Of a stretch of DNA of 64,000 nucleotides, positions 1 to 7,742 are shown in pieces (within the stretch, counting starts at the first letter, position 1; the number at the start of each line of letters is the position of its first letter). The DNA comes from Limnobacter sp. SAORIC-580. Its GTDB lineage: Bacteria > Pseudomonadota > Gammaproteobacteria > Burkholderiales > Burkholderiaceae_B. Position numbers and translations under genes: made by a program. The stretch covers positions 2,108,001 through 2,172,000 of the forward strand of contig NZ_CP053084.1 in the NCBI RefSeq assembly GCF_013004065.1. The letters run 5' to 3'. A model generated the notes under the pieces. The model worked only from the letters and a program-made list of their open reading frames with translations. It was not told the origin of the DNA and ran no database searches.

Positions 1-856
1 AGGTGTGTACCGGCACGTAATTGCCAGCCACCTCGGAAGGAAATGCCTCGAAGCTCAAGTTGTCAGCCCCCAAGACCATGGCCCCGCCCTCTTCCACCAA
101 AAACCGGGCGGCATCCATGCCCAAACCAGGCGGGTTGCTCATGTACTGCTCGGCCTTCTCGTACAATTTCATGCGCCCAGTACGAATCAGCACCACATCA
201 CCTTCTTGAAGGTGTGTGCCTTGCGCTTTCAAGGCTGCCTGCAAGTCTTCCCGGGTGACTCGATAACCTTCTGGCAGCATATCCACACCTCTGGCCGCAG
301 CCACATCCAGAAGCACGCCGCGTGCAACAATTGGGGGAATGGTCTCTGCGCCGGTTTTCAGCCAACCACGGTCACCCAAATGTTTATTCGCCTCAAAGTG
401 GTTCCAGATCTTGCCATTCAAACCAAAGTGATTAAGTGCATCGATGTGGGTGCCCGTGTGTGAATACATTGAGAACGCCGTTCCTGTGTAACTCACATGA
501 TCATTCTGATCACTGCCGACAGACAAAGGGTCGTCCACCCGGGTGCCATTTGGTGTGTGGGTCATCCAGATTTGATAGCGAGGGTCCCCTGCCGCATGCC
601 AGCCGGGCATACCAATGAAGTAGTCCACAGACAAATCATAAACTTTGCTTGCATCAACCTGGGCCATGACCTCTTGCTGAGATTGCGCTGTCATCAGGTT
701 AAGGCGACCAATTTCATCAGTCGGCCCCCACGGGCTGGTACCAACCACAGGGCGCGTGCCTTCCACCTTTGGTAAAGCCATGTGTTGATGCCCACCCCCC
801 GCTTGCACTGCACCCATCATCAACGCAAAGCCACTGAACATTAAAAACCTCTTCAT
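1..856 (-). CDS. Cyclase-family (kynurenine-formamidase-like) hydrolase, 3' end outside window
   Basis: I translated this by hand from the ATG at 854-856. It is open to the window edge, with 285 codons visible. It begins with a signal peptide (MKRFLMFSGFALMMGAVQA) and then matches the cyclase family (PF04199), which includes metal-dependent amide and lactone hydrolases such as kynurenine formamidase. The diagnostic metal-binding segment HTGTHIDALNH is present near residue 140. Its ATG overlaps the stop of the upstream EamA gene (ATGA, 853-856), so the two are probably co-transcribed. The signal peptide suggests a periplasmic enzyme rather than the cytoplasmic KynB. The substrate cannot be told. 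Confidence 0.85.
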   Translation of the reverse strand, partial: MKRFLMFSGFALMMGAVQAGGGHQHMALPKVEGTRPVVGTSPWGPTDEIGRLNLMTAQSQQEVMAQVDASKVYDLSVDYFIGMPGWHAAGDPRYQIWMTHTPNGTRVDDPLSVGSDQNDHVSYTGTAFSMYSHTGTHIDALNHFGLNGKIWNHFEANKHLGDRGWLKTGAETIPPIVARGVLLDVAAARGVDMLPEGYRVTREDLQAALKAQGTHLQEGDVVLIRTGRMKLYEKAEQYMSNPPGLGMDAARFLVEEGGAMVLGADNLSFEAFPSEVAGNYVPVHT

Positions 857-1722
857 GCTGTACCACCTACTGATTTACTGTTGGATACCCAATACACCCC
901 TACGGCGATCAGTGCCGCACCAGCCCAAACCCAGAGCGAGGGTGTTTCATTGAAAAACAAAATGCCGATCAACAGGGAACACAGCGCAATCACATATCCC
1001 AACTGCCCCACAAACACGGGCGTTGTGCGGCGCTGCAATTCAAAGCTGATCAAATAGAAAAAGCCCGACACCACAGCGATGCTCATCACAGTGAACAGCG
1101 CTTGTGTGGGCAAACCCACGGGTTGAGTCACTGCGTAGACCGGGAGGAGCAGCGCCCACTGGGAGGTGAGTAAACCGGCAGCCATTTGAAGTGGCTTTCC
1201 GTTGGCGGGCCATGCCCGTGTTCTGTAAACATTTCCAATTGCGAGCAACAAGGGGGACGCGCAGGCCAGCAATACCCAGATGAACATCTCGGGGCTGGGC
1301 AAACTGTTTTTGGGCAACAAAATGGCAAGTACTCCTGCAAACCCTAACACCAGCCCGAGGCCGCTGGTGAAATTTGCTTTACCACGGAAAAGTACCAATA
1401 CAATTGCGAAGGTGAGTAAGGGTGAAAGCGAAGCCACCACACCGACCAGGCCAGAGGGAATGTAATTCAGCACCCAATAAGTAATCAGGTACGGACCAGT
1501 AAAGCCCATCAAACCCGCCAGGGTGTAGTACCGAACATGGTCCTTCCGCAACTTCGGCAATTGGCCAGCCCACCATGCGCTGGGCAATACAATCAATACG
1601 CTTCCTGAAATTTGCCAGAAAAGAAGCTCGATGCCTTCCACACCCGCTTGAGTGGCCAACTTGCCCAAGGCATAGGTCAGGGAGATTAAAAGGCCGCAGG
1701 CCAGCAACAACAACACGTTCAT
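853..1722 (-). CDS. EamA/DMT-family transporter
   Basis: Multi-spanning inner-membrane protein of the drug/metabolite transporter superfamily. About ten hydrophobic helices form two repeated EamA halves, and the length of about 289 residues is typical. I chose the ATG at 1722 because the protein then starts directly with the first helix (MNVLLLLACGLLI). An upstream GTG at 1761 would add 13 polar residues. It overlaps the downstream cyclase-family gene by ATGA and is divergent from a LysR gene, which probably regulates it. Such proteins usually export metabolites or amino acids; the substrate is unknown. Confidence 0.85.
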   Translation of the reverse strand: MNVLLLLACGLLISLTYALGKLATQAGVEGIELLFWQISGSVLIVLPSAWWAGQLPKLRKDHVRYYTLAGLMGFTGPYLITYWVLNYIPSGLVGVVASLSPLLTFAIVLVLFRGKANFTSGLGLVLGFAGVLAILLPKNSLPSPEMFIWVLLACASPLLLAIGNVYRTRAWPANGKPLQMAAGLLTSQWALLLPVYAVTQPVGLPTQALFTVMSIAVVSGFFYLISFELQRRTTPVFVGQLGYVIALCSLLIGILFFNETPSLWVWAGAALIAVGVYWVSNSKSVGGTA

Positions 1723-1773
1723 TCGTACACAACCTTTCAGGCAATCTGCCTTGACATTCACCTAGGCAGTGTA

Positions 1774-1787
1774 TTTGCAATCGCAAA
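1774..1787. promoter_or_regulatory. Inverted repeat between exporter and LysR gene (putative operator)
   Basis: TTTGCAATCGCAAA has perfect 5-bp arms around a 4-bp spacer, midway between the divergent EamA and LysR starts. It is a candidate LysR-type binding site. This is inferred from position and symmetry only. Confidence 0.4.
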
Positions 1788-1838
1788 ATTGATAATCTAG
1801 GCAATCAGCAACTTATTGTTTCCTGTGGAGCAACAATC

Positions 1839-2720
1839 GTGAATGAACTGGTCGACCTGCGTGTGTTTGTAGAGGTGGCGAAACGGCTCAGTTTCACGGA
1901 TGCCGCTACAAACCTCGGAATCAACAAATCCGCGGCCAGCAAGGCGGTTTCCAGAACGGAAGAACGGCTTGGAGTGAAACTGATTCAACGCTCAACCCGC
2001 AAACTCAGCCTGACCGAGGAAGGACAGAAACTGTTTGAAAAGGCCAATGGTGCATTGTCGAGTATTGCGGAGGCTGAGCAGGAAATCACCCACAATCAGC
2101 AACAGCTCAAAGGAAAGCTGCGCATTGCTGCGCCAATGTCGTACGGCTTGACCACCTTGATCAAAAAAATTCCGGAGTTCATGAACAAGCATCCGAAACT
2201 CACGGTTGAGCTTCATCTTGAAGACAAAATATCCGAAATCATCGGGGAAGGTTTTGATATTGCAATACGAATTGCAGAGCTGAAAGACTCGGGCTTGGTG
2301 GCCCGAAAGCTGGGGGATATTCAGCACGTCACCGTGGCTGCCAGCACCTACCTGAAACAGTATGGTATGCCCAATCATCCGGCTGACCTGAGTGCGCACA
2401 AATGCTTGATCTACACCTACCGCAGCACCCCGAAACAATGGGTTTATTTTGATACGCAAGGCGAGGAACACAGCGTGAGCGTGACAGGCTCATTCGAGTC
2501 CAACAATAGCTTGGCCATTCGGGAATGCTTGCTTAAAGGGTCAGGGATCGCACTGATCCCCGCTTTTATAGTTCAAGAAGACATTCAGGCAGGGCGACTT
2601 GATGTAATACTTCAAGACTACAGTGGTTTTACGCGGAATTTATATGCGGTTATTCCGGACAGAAAACACATCAATTCCAAGGCACGGGCCTTTATTGATT
2701 TTCTCAAAGAGAAAGGCTGA
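1839..2720 (+). CDS. LysR-family transcriptional regulator
   Basis: A 293-residue protein of usual LysR length. The N-terminal winged helix-turn-helix is around residues 1-60 (the FTDAATNLGINKSAASKAVSR segment), followed by a substrate-binding domain (IRIAELKDSGLVARKLG..., GSGIALIP). It resembles the DmlR/AaeR-type subgroup. The start is a GTG with a GGAG nine bases upstream. It is divergent from the EamA exporter/cyclase pair with a 77-116 bp gap that contains an inverted repeat, so control of that pair is the likely role. The effector is unknown. Confidence 0.9.
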   Translation: MNELVDLRVFVEVAKRLSFTDAATNLGINKSAASKAVSRTEERLGVKLIQRSTRKLSLTEEGQKLFEKANGALSSIAEAEQEITHNQQQLKGKLRIAAPMSYGLTTLIKKIPEFMNKHPKLTVELHLEDKISEIIGEGFDIAIRIAELKDSGLVARKLGDIQHVTVAASTYLKQYGMPNHPADLSAHKCLIYTYRSTPKQWVYFDTQGEEHSVSVTGSFESNNSLAIRECLLKGSGIALIPAFIVQEDIQAGRLDVILQDYSGFTRNLYAVIPDRKHINSKARAFIDFLKEKG

Positions 2721-2775
2721 ATCTCCAACGAGAATCAGCCTTCCCTTACCAATTGAATAACAGATTCAAAAGAGC

Positions 2776-3093
2776 TTAAGGTTTGTTGGCGTTGCGGCGC
2801 TGCTCTGGAGTCTGGTTCATTAGCTCCTTCAAAACCTGTTCACGCGACTTGCTCATTCCCTTGCCGGTCATAATGAAAATCATACTTCCGTCAGCAGAAC
2901 TCTTCTCAACATAACCCTTTTGAATTGCAGAAAGGTACATAGAGTAAACCTCGTCTTTGCTCAAGCGCATGCTGGGCGGCAGTGAATTCAACATCGTCGA
3001 ATCATTGGCTTGATTGGATTGCGCGGTGGTTACGGCGGGGATAATTGCAGCGCTGGCTGCAACCAATGAAACTATCAGGGCAAATCTTTTCAT
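2776..3093 (-). CDS. Small secreted protein of unknown function
   Basis: About 105 residues with a clear signal peptide (MKRFALIVSLVAASAAIIPAVTTAQ). The mature part is polar and charged, with no cysteines and no recognised domain. I chose the second of two adjacent ATGs because GAGG then lies six bases upstream. The gene stands alone between the convergent LysR gene and the MarR gene. Function cannot be assigned. Confidence 0.7.
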   Translation of the reverse strand: MKRFALIVSLVAASAAIIPAVTTAQSNQANDSTMLNSLPPSMRLSKDEVYSMYLSAIQKGYVEKSSADGSMIFIMTGKGMSKSREQVLKELMNQTPEQRRNANKP

Positions 3094-3205
3094 CATTAAC
3101 CTCAAAAGAATGTAATAAGTTCAATTACCAGAGCACTTCGTACTGCCACTTCAAATTTATTGGCGGCTCATTCTCAAGAGGTCAAAGCAAAAAAACTGAC
3201 CAAAC

Positions 3206-3751
3206 CTAGAAATCGAGAGAATCCAGCTTATGGTGGGCTGGGCAATCGTGTTCGGGACAAACTTCGTCATCACACAAGCGACATACACTTACCGCATCCA
3301 TTTCGCTGTTCACCGAGTCTTCAATCAACAAAGACAATATCTTTTCCAATTGCTTTTGATGCGTGGCCGACAGCTTTGAAACAATCGGCTTCAAGGTCCC
3401 CAAACGGGTATCCAGCACATCGCGCAAATGTTTTTTCCCAGACACGGTGAGTTCGAGGTTGACAACCCGTTTGTCCTCACCTGCCAGCCTGGAAACCCAA
3501 CCGGACAACTCCATTTTTTCGGTTAAGCGAACCATGGCTGAATGGGACAAACACAGACCTTTCGCAAGCTGCCCAATCGAACACACCCCGAACATTCCAA
3601 TCACATTCAATGCCGCACTAGCCGTGCTGTTGGCGTTGGGATGAACTTTCAATTCTTCTTCAAGCCGGTTATTTACCAGCCCGGCCACTGCTCCCAGCAA
3701 GTTGGCTGTTTTCAATGTTTTTGGAGAACTATTTATATGCATAATACACAT
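3206..3751 (-). CDS. MarR-family regulator with C-terminal Cys/His motif
   Basis: 181 residues. The central winged-helix region (SIGQLAKGLCLSHSAMVRLTEKMELSGWVSRLAGEDKRVVNLELT) is MarR-like. After it comes an unusual tail with C157, C160, C165, H168, C170, H173 and H174, spaced like a metal or redox site. Similar Cys tails occur in a known MarR subset, so the domain pair is not unique. The gene is monocistronic, and no obvious target lies next to it except the small secreted protein at 2.8-3.1 kb. The start could also be the ATG at 3742. Confidence 0.85.
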   Translation of the reverse strand: MCIMHINSSPKTLKTANLLGAVAGLVNNRLEEELKVHPNANSTASAALNVIGMFGVCSIGQLAKGLCLSHSAMVRLTEKMELSGWVSRLAGEDKRVVNLELTVSGKKHLRDVLDTRLGTLKPIVSKLSATHQKQLEKILSLLIEDSVNSEMDAVSVCRLCDDEVCPEHDCPAHHKLDSLDF

Positions 3752-3935
3752 ATCTCAAGGAAAAACAACATGGTGTTCCCCACACATCATATGAAATCGT
3801 TTCCAGCATATTCACGGTGTGGGCCCATCAACCTGATGGTTGATATTTAACGGTAACAAGCGCGTCATGTTACCGCGTGGCTGGCAGATGGGGAACAGGG
3901 ATATACAGCAGCGCCGAGCAGGCAATTGAGTGGTA

Positions 3936-4424
3936 TTAGCAGTCGAGACCACCAAAACTGTATGAAACGGCCTCGGTGTCAAGCCGATCAAGTACATCAT
4001 CCCAATCAAGATTTTTTACTTCGCCAGACCAATCTACCCGAAGGAATCGAGCGCAGCTCAACACACTCGAGGCCTCGGCCATGGCCAATTGATGCGCACT
4101 TGAACGAATAAATGCTGATTTGCTGTTTTCAGACTCCCACAGAGTGAGGGTCCACGCCTGATTACCGAACAACTGCCGACGCACTGAATATGCCAACAAA
4201 CCAGGCTGCCCTTGAAGTGATTTCACAACCGCCTCACTGCGTGAATAAAAGGGCCCAGACTTACCCTCTTTTACAAATGCATGAGTTACGACCAACTTCG
4301 CGTTTTGGGCTATGGCCGCTTTTCCCTGGGGATAAACAAAAGGCGTTGAAATTGAAAATGCGGTGAGTGCAAGACCGGCCGCTGCCAAAGAAGTAACTTG
4401 AAGCAATCGGTTCAGCTTTAGCAT
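3936..4424 (-). CDS. Membrane-anchored or secreted ABM-like (dimeric alpha-beta barrel) protein
   Basis: 162 residues. A hydrophobic N-terminal segment (residues about 5-30) is followed by a region resembling antibiotic-biosynthesis-monooxygenase-type ferredoxin-like folds (LVVTHAFVKEG...FYSRSEAVVKSLQGQPGLLAYSVRRQLFGNQAWTLTLWESENSKSAF). Family assignment is moderate. I chose the ATG at 4424 because upstream codons run through the operators. The gene is divergent from a TetR gene, and its -35/-10 elements are overlapped by the two TetR-type operators. TetR repression is therefore the obvious model. Confidence 0.65.
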   Translation of the reverse strand: MLKLNRLLQVTSLAAAGLALTAFSISTPFVYPQGKAAIAQNAKLVVTHAFVKEGKSGPFYSRSEAVVKSLQGQPGLLAYSVRRQLFGNQAWTLTLWESENSKSAFIRSSAHQLAMAEASSVLSCARFLRVDWSGEVKNLDWDDVLDRLDTEAVSYSFGGLDC

Positions 4425-4439
4425 GAAACGCACCCTGAA

Positions 4440-4456
4440 TGTTGACAGTGTCAACA
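4440..4456. promoter_or_regulatory. TetR-type operator 1
   Basis: Perfect 17-bp palindrome TGTTGACAGTGTCAACA (8-bp arms, one central base) in the divergent tetR/ABM intergenic region. Confidence 0.75.
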
Positions 4457-4457
4457 A

Positions 4458-4486
4458 AGAATATTCCTCAATGTAGACACTGTCAA
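4458..4486 (-). promoter_or_regulatory. Sigma-70 promoter of the ABM-like gene
   Basis: On the minus strand, TTGACA (4486-4481) is followed after exactly 17 bp by TATTCT (4463-4458). The -35 lies inside operator 2, and operator 1 lies just downstream of the -10. Confidence 0.7.
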
Positions 4487-4488
4487 CA
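4472..4488. promoter_or_regulatory. TetR-type operator 2
   Basis: TGTAGACACTGTCAACA is the same 17-bp palindrome as operator 1 with one arm mismatch. Centre-to-centre distance is 32 bp, about three helical turns, which fits side-by-side dimer binding. Confidence 0.7.
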
Positions 4489-4510
4489 AATTCTGATTTA
4501 TGATGTGCGC

Positions 4511-5113
4511 ATGACAGAAGACGACCTGAAATCCCGTTGTTTGGCAAAAGCCTTTGACGAACTTGACAGTGGCCGCATCAGTGAGCTGAGCCTGCGTGCG
4601 ATTGCGCGCGATTTGGACGTGTCGCATCAAGCACCTTACCGCCACTTCAAGAGTAAAGACGACTTGCTCACCGCCCTGAGTTGCGAGTGCTTCAAGCATT
4701 TCTCAGAACATTTGAATGCAAGGACTCGGGGGGAAAATGAATGGGAGGGGCTCAGGCTGATGGGATTGGCCTACATTCGATATGCGGTTAGCTATCCCCA
4801 CCGTTATCGCCTGATGTTCAACGAACATCACAATGGGTTTGCCCTGACTGGCGAAGCCTTGAAACAGGCACAGCATTCCTTTTTGCTGTTGCGCGATCAA
4901 CTCGGTTTGATTGCAAAACTAAACCAGAGCGCTCAGCACATTGACCCGCAGGCCGATGCGATGTTTATTTGGTCAAGCCTGCATGGTTTGGTGTCGCTGC
5001 TTGAAAACCCCCTGACCGACAAATTGCCAGTCAGGGAATCGGTTCTGAAAAACCTGGTAGACCATGTACTGGATCGAATCGGGACTGGTATTCAGCCCCG
5101 ATCCGACGCTTAA
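4511..5113 (+). CDS. TetR-family regulator (WHG-type C-terminal domain)
   Basis: 200 residues. The N-terminal TetR helix-turn-helix (SELSLRAIARDLDVSHQAPYRHFKSKDDLLTAL) is followed by a ligand domain with the TetR_C/WHG look (LRLMGLAYIRYAVSYPHRYRLMFNEH...MFIWSSLHGLVSLLENP). I chose the ATG at 4511 over an in-frame ATG at 4439 because the latter lies inside the operators. The gene is divergent from the ABM-like gene and likely autoregulated through the same two palindromes. It overlaps the convergent CigR-like gene by 4 bp. Confidence 0.9.
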   Translation: MTEDDLKSRCLAKAFDELDSGRISELSLRAIARDLDVSHQAPYRHFKSKDDLLTALSCECFKHFSEHLNARTRGENEWEGLRLMGLAYIRYAVSYPHRYRLMFNEHHNGFALTGEALKQAQHSFLLLRDQLGLIAKLNQSAQHIDPQADAMFIWSSLHGLVSLLENPLTDKLPVRESVLKNLVDHVLDRIGTGIQPRSDA

Positions 5114-5646
5114 AAAATCCCGTCAATCGCATCAACAACAATGGCGGTGCCCACTGCAATCAACAACAGATCGGTGCCCAGTTGCACATATTTGTGGTTC
5201 AAGGGCGGCGCTGGCAGGCGAATGCGCAATTCATTGGGAATGTCGTAATAGCGAACGTCGCTGCCCAGGGCGCGGCCCTTTTGCCACTGCTTGGCCTGGC
5301 CCGGGGGCTGGCAACCATTGCCCTTTTTGGCCAGGCCGGGTGGGCACTTGCCTTTGGCAACCTGGCCACCGTAGTAGTCACGCACTATCCGGGTTTCAGC
5401 GCCACCAAAGTTAAACGACACTGACACACCGCCCTGCCCAGAGTCACGACCCCCGTCAACACGGTTGCCTTTCTCGTTACCACCGCCTTTGCGGTTTTCC
5501 TTTTGCCCGCGTTGCTCGCTTTGTTCCTTATTCTTTCCCTGGTTGCCATTCCCTTTTTCAGGTTTCTCGGCGTAAGCACTGCCGCTGGCGATCAACAATG
5601 CGGTAGATGCGACAGTCAAAGTGCGTAGTATCGATTTAATTGACAT
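5110..5646 (-). CDS. Secreted CigR/RcnB-like protein
   Basis: 178 residues. There is a signal peptide to about residue 26, then a long low-complexity Lys/Gly/Asn/Gln/Glu stretch (to about residue 75). The conserved CPPGLAKKGNGCQPPGQAK motif follows, and a C-terminal hydrophobic helix is preceded by LNHKYVQLGTDLLLIA. These features match the anti-virulence regulator CigR / RcnB-like (PF11776) family of envelope proteins of poorly known biochemistry. It stands alone, convergent with the TetR gene. Confidence 0.75.
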   Translation of the reverse strand: MSIKSILRTLTVASTALLIASGSAYAEKPEKGNGNQGKNKEQSEQRGQKENRKGGGNEKGNRVDGGRDSGQGGVSVSFNFGGAETRIVRDYYGGQVAKGKCPPGLAKKGNGCQPPGQAKQWQKGRALGSDVRYYDIPNELRIRLPAPPLNHKYVQLGTDLLLIAVGTAIVVDAIDGIF

Positions 5647-5690
5647 GGGTGACCTATAATTGGTTGTAACGCATTAGTAGTACCACCACG

Positions 5691-6986
5691 ATGAACAACA
5701 AGCAATCCTTACTCGCTACTTTGCAACAAAGCCGCGAGCGTGTTCTTGAATTGCTCAACAGCTTAAGTGCTCAGCAAACCAAAGTGCCCTATTTACCGGG
5801 CATTAACCCGCCTATTTGGGAAGTTGGGCACGCCGCTTTTTTCTTCGAGCGATTCATTCTGCAAAACCTGGACAAAGTCCCCTCGTACAACCCGGCACTC
5901 GACGACATTTGGGACTCGTTTGAACTGGCCCACGAGGACCGCTGGCAAGAAGGGCTTTTCCCAGACAAACCCGACACCCTGCGCTACTTTGACGACACCT
6001 TCAACAAGGTGAAACAGCGAATTGAAACCAAGGCGCTGACCGACAGCGACCTTTACCTGTACAAGTACGCCATTTTTCACCTGAACATGCACATTGAGTC
6101 GATGGTGTGGGCGCGCCAAAGCCTGGGCTATGCGCCGCCGCCTTACGCATTTGAAAATGCGGGCAAGAGAAACACGCAACCAATCGACCAGAACGATGTT
6201 GAAGTGCCTGCGGGCCGCTACAAAATTGGTATGCCGCCTGAGTCGGCACATTTCGCGACAGAAGATTTCTGCTTCGACAATGAAAAGCCAGAATTCATCG
6301 TTGACATGAAAGCCTTCAAAATTTCGAAAACCCTGGTCAGCAATGCCGAGTTTCTGGCTTTCATTCAGGCAGGTGGGTATGAAAATGACCAACTTTGGAG
6401 CATGGCAGGCCTGAAGTGGCGTAACAGCTCTGGCGCAAGGCACCCCCTATTCTGGAAAAAAGAAAACAGCATTTGGCTGGAACGCCACTTTGATCAATGG
6501 CTGCCTGTTCAGGCCGAACTGCCCGTGAAACACGTGAGTTATTGGGAGGCACAAGCCTACTGCAAGTTTGCCGGGCGACGCTTACCTTCCGAGTTTGAAT
6601 GGGAAGTGGCTGCCTTGGGCAATCGAGAACAAGGCACCTTCAACAAGTTTCCATGGGGCAACACCATGGAAAGCGACCGGGTGGACATGGACAGCACGCA
6701 CCTTGCGAGGCTGCCAGTAAGCGCCCTGCCCGAAGGCGACAGCCCGTTTGGATGCCGGCAAATGATCGGTACCGTGTGGGAGTGGACCGACAGTCTGTTC
6801 TTCCCCTACAACGGATTCAAAGTAGACATGTATCCCTTCATGTCCACCTTGCAATTCGGAGACCACAAAGTGGTTCGGGGTGGCTCTTGCGCAACTTCGT
6901 CCATACTCATTCGCGGCACCTACCGCCAAGCCTATACACCCGATCGAAACGATGTTTTCGTCGGCTTCAGAACCTGTGCCCAATAA
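5691..6986 (+). CDS. EgtB/OvoA-type non-heme iron sulfoxide synthase
   Basis: 431 residues. The N-terminal DinB-like part carries the iron ligands expected of this family: H47 (WEVGH) and H130/H134 in HLNMHIE. The C-terminal formylglycine-generating-enzyme-like domain has GTVWEWTDSLF and VRGGSCATSSILIRGTYR, and ends with DVFVGFRTC. Enzymes of this class join a thiol or selenol donor to histidine or hercynine using O2 (EgtB, OvoA, SenA). The partner gene 6 bp downstream is an OvoA-C-type methyltransferase, so a split ovothiol-type route is the best reading. An EgtB- or SenA-like specificity cannot be excluded; no SenB or SelD homologue is nearby. Confidence 0.85.
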   Translation: MNNKQSLLATLQQSRERVLELLNSLSAQQTKVPYLPGINPPIWEVGHAAFFFERFILQNLDKVPSYNPALDDIWDSFELAHEDRWQEGLFPDKPDTLRYFDDTFNKVKQRIETKALTDSDLYLYKYAIFHLNMHIESMVWARQSLGYAPPPYAFENAGKRNTQPIDQNDVEVPAGRYKIGMPPESAHFATEDFCFDNEKPEFIVDMKAFKISKTLVSNAEFLAFIQAGGYENDQLWSMAGLKWRNSSGARHPLFWKKENSIWLERHFDQWLPVQAELPVKHVSYWEAQAYCKFAGRRLPSEFEWEVAALGNREQGTFNKFPWGNTMESDRVDMDSTHLARLPVSALPEGDSPFGCRQMIGTVWEWTDSLFFPYNGFKVDMYPFMSTLQFGDHKVVRGGSCATSSILIRGTYRQAYTPDRNDVFVGFRTCAQ

Positions 6987-6992
6987 GGCCTT

Positions 6993-7742
6993 ATGACCAA
7001 TCCTTACGAAACCGACGAGCTTTTAAACCAGTACCTGGCCTTTCACTACGGCATCGACTATTTTGATGTTCCGAATTACCCGGTGCGCTGCGCCCAGCTG
7101 TGCCTGGAATTCATGGGCAATCGACCACGCCGCAAGGCGCTCGACCTGGGCTGCGCCGTGGGCAGAAGTACTTTTGAGCTTGCCTTGGGATTCGACACTG
7201 CTGTCGGTGTTGATCTATCCGCCCGTTTTATCGATGCGGCCGAAGCGCTTCAACAAGGCAATACCCTGAATTACTTTCTGCATGACGAAGGCGATTTGGG
7301 CAGAGCCATGCAAGTGTCGCTTGCCAATTTCAATTACAGCGATTGCAGCCAGCGTGTGGAATTTGCGCAAGGCGATGCTTGCAAACTTGGTGAAGAACAC
7401 ACGGGTTACGACCTGATATTTGCTGGCAACCTGATTGACCGGGTGAACAACCCCACCGAATTCCTGAACGACATGCCCAAGCGCATTGTGCCCGGCGGCT
7501 TGTTGGTTATCAGCTCACCCTACACGCTGTTGGCTGAATACACCCCCAAGGAAAACTGGATTGGTGGAATTGAAGAACATGGCAAACCAAAAACCATGCT
7601 CGAGGGAATGCAAGCCGTGCTTGCACCCCATTTCAAGCGGGTTCGCGACCCTATGAATGTTCCATTCGTCATTCGGGAAACTGCCCGCAAATACCAGCAC
7701 AGCATTGCTGAAATGACCGTGTGGGAAAGAAAGGGCAGCTAA
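6993..7742 (+). CDS. OvoA C-terminal-type SAM methyltransferase (putative 4-mercaptohistidine N1-methyltransferase)
   Basis: 249 residues. The opening ETDELLNQYLAFHYG with YPVRCAQLCLEF and the SAM motif DLGCAVGRS (residues 51-59) followed by GVDLSARFI are characteristic of the methyltransferase fused to the C terminus of OvoA. Here it is a free-standing protein. Its start sits 6 bp after the sulfoxide synthase stop, with AAGG in the gap, so the two are translationally linked. In ovothiol synthesis it would methylate 5-thiohistidine. OvoB, the PLP lyase, is not in the window. Confidence 0.85.
   Translation: MTNPYETDELLNQYLAFHYGIDYFDVPNYPVRCAQLCLEFMGNRPRRKALDLGCAVGRSTFELALGFDTAVGVDLSARFIDAAEALQQGNTLNYFLHDEGDLGRAMQVSLANFNYSDCSQRVEFAQGDACKLGEEHTGYDLIFAGNLIDRVNNPTEFLNDMPKRIVPGGLLVISSPYTLLAEYTPKENWIGGIEEHGKPKTMLEGMQAVLAPHFKRVRDPMNVPFVIRETARKYQHSIAEMTVWERKGS

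Noticed and set aside
1..856. Plus-strand genes in the first kilobase
   Set aside because: The minus strand carries a continuous cyclase-family protein with HTGTHID; the plus-strand frames are its shadows.
5691..7742. Selenoneine operon (senABC)
   Set aside because: No glycosyltransferase or selenophosphate synthetase is adjacent; the neighbour is an OvoA-C-type methyltransferase.
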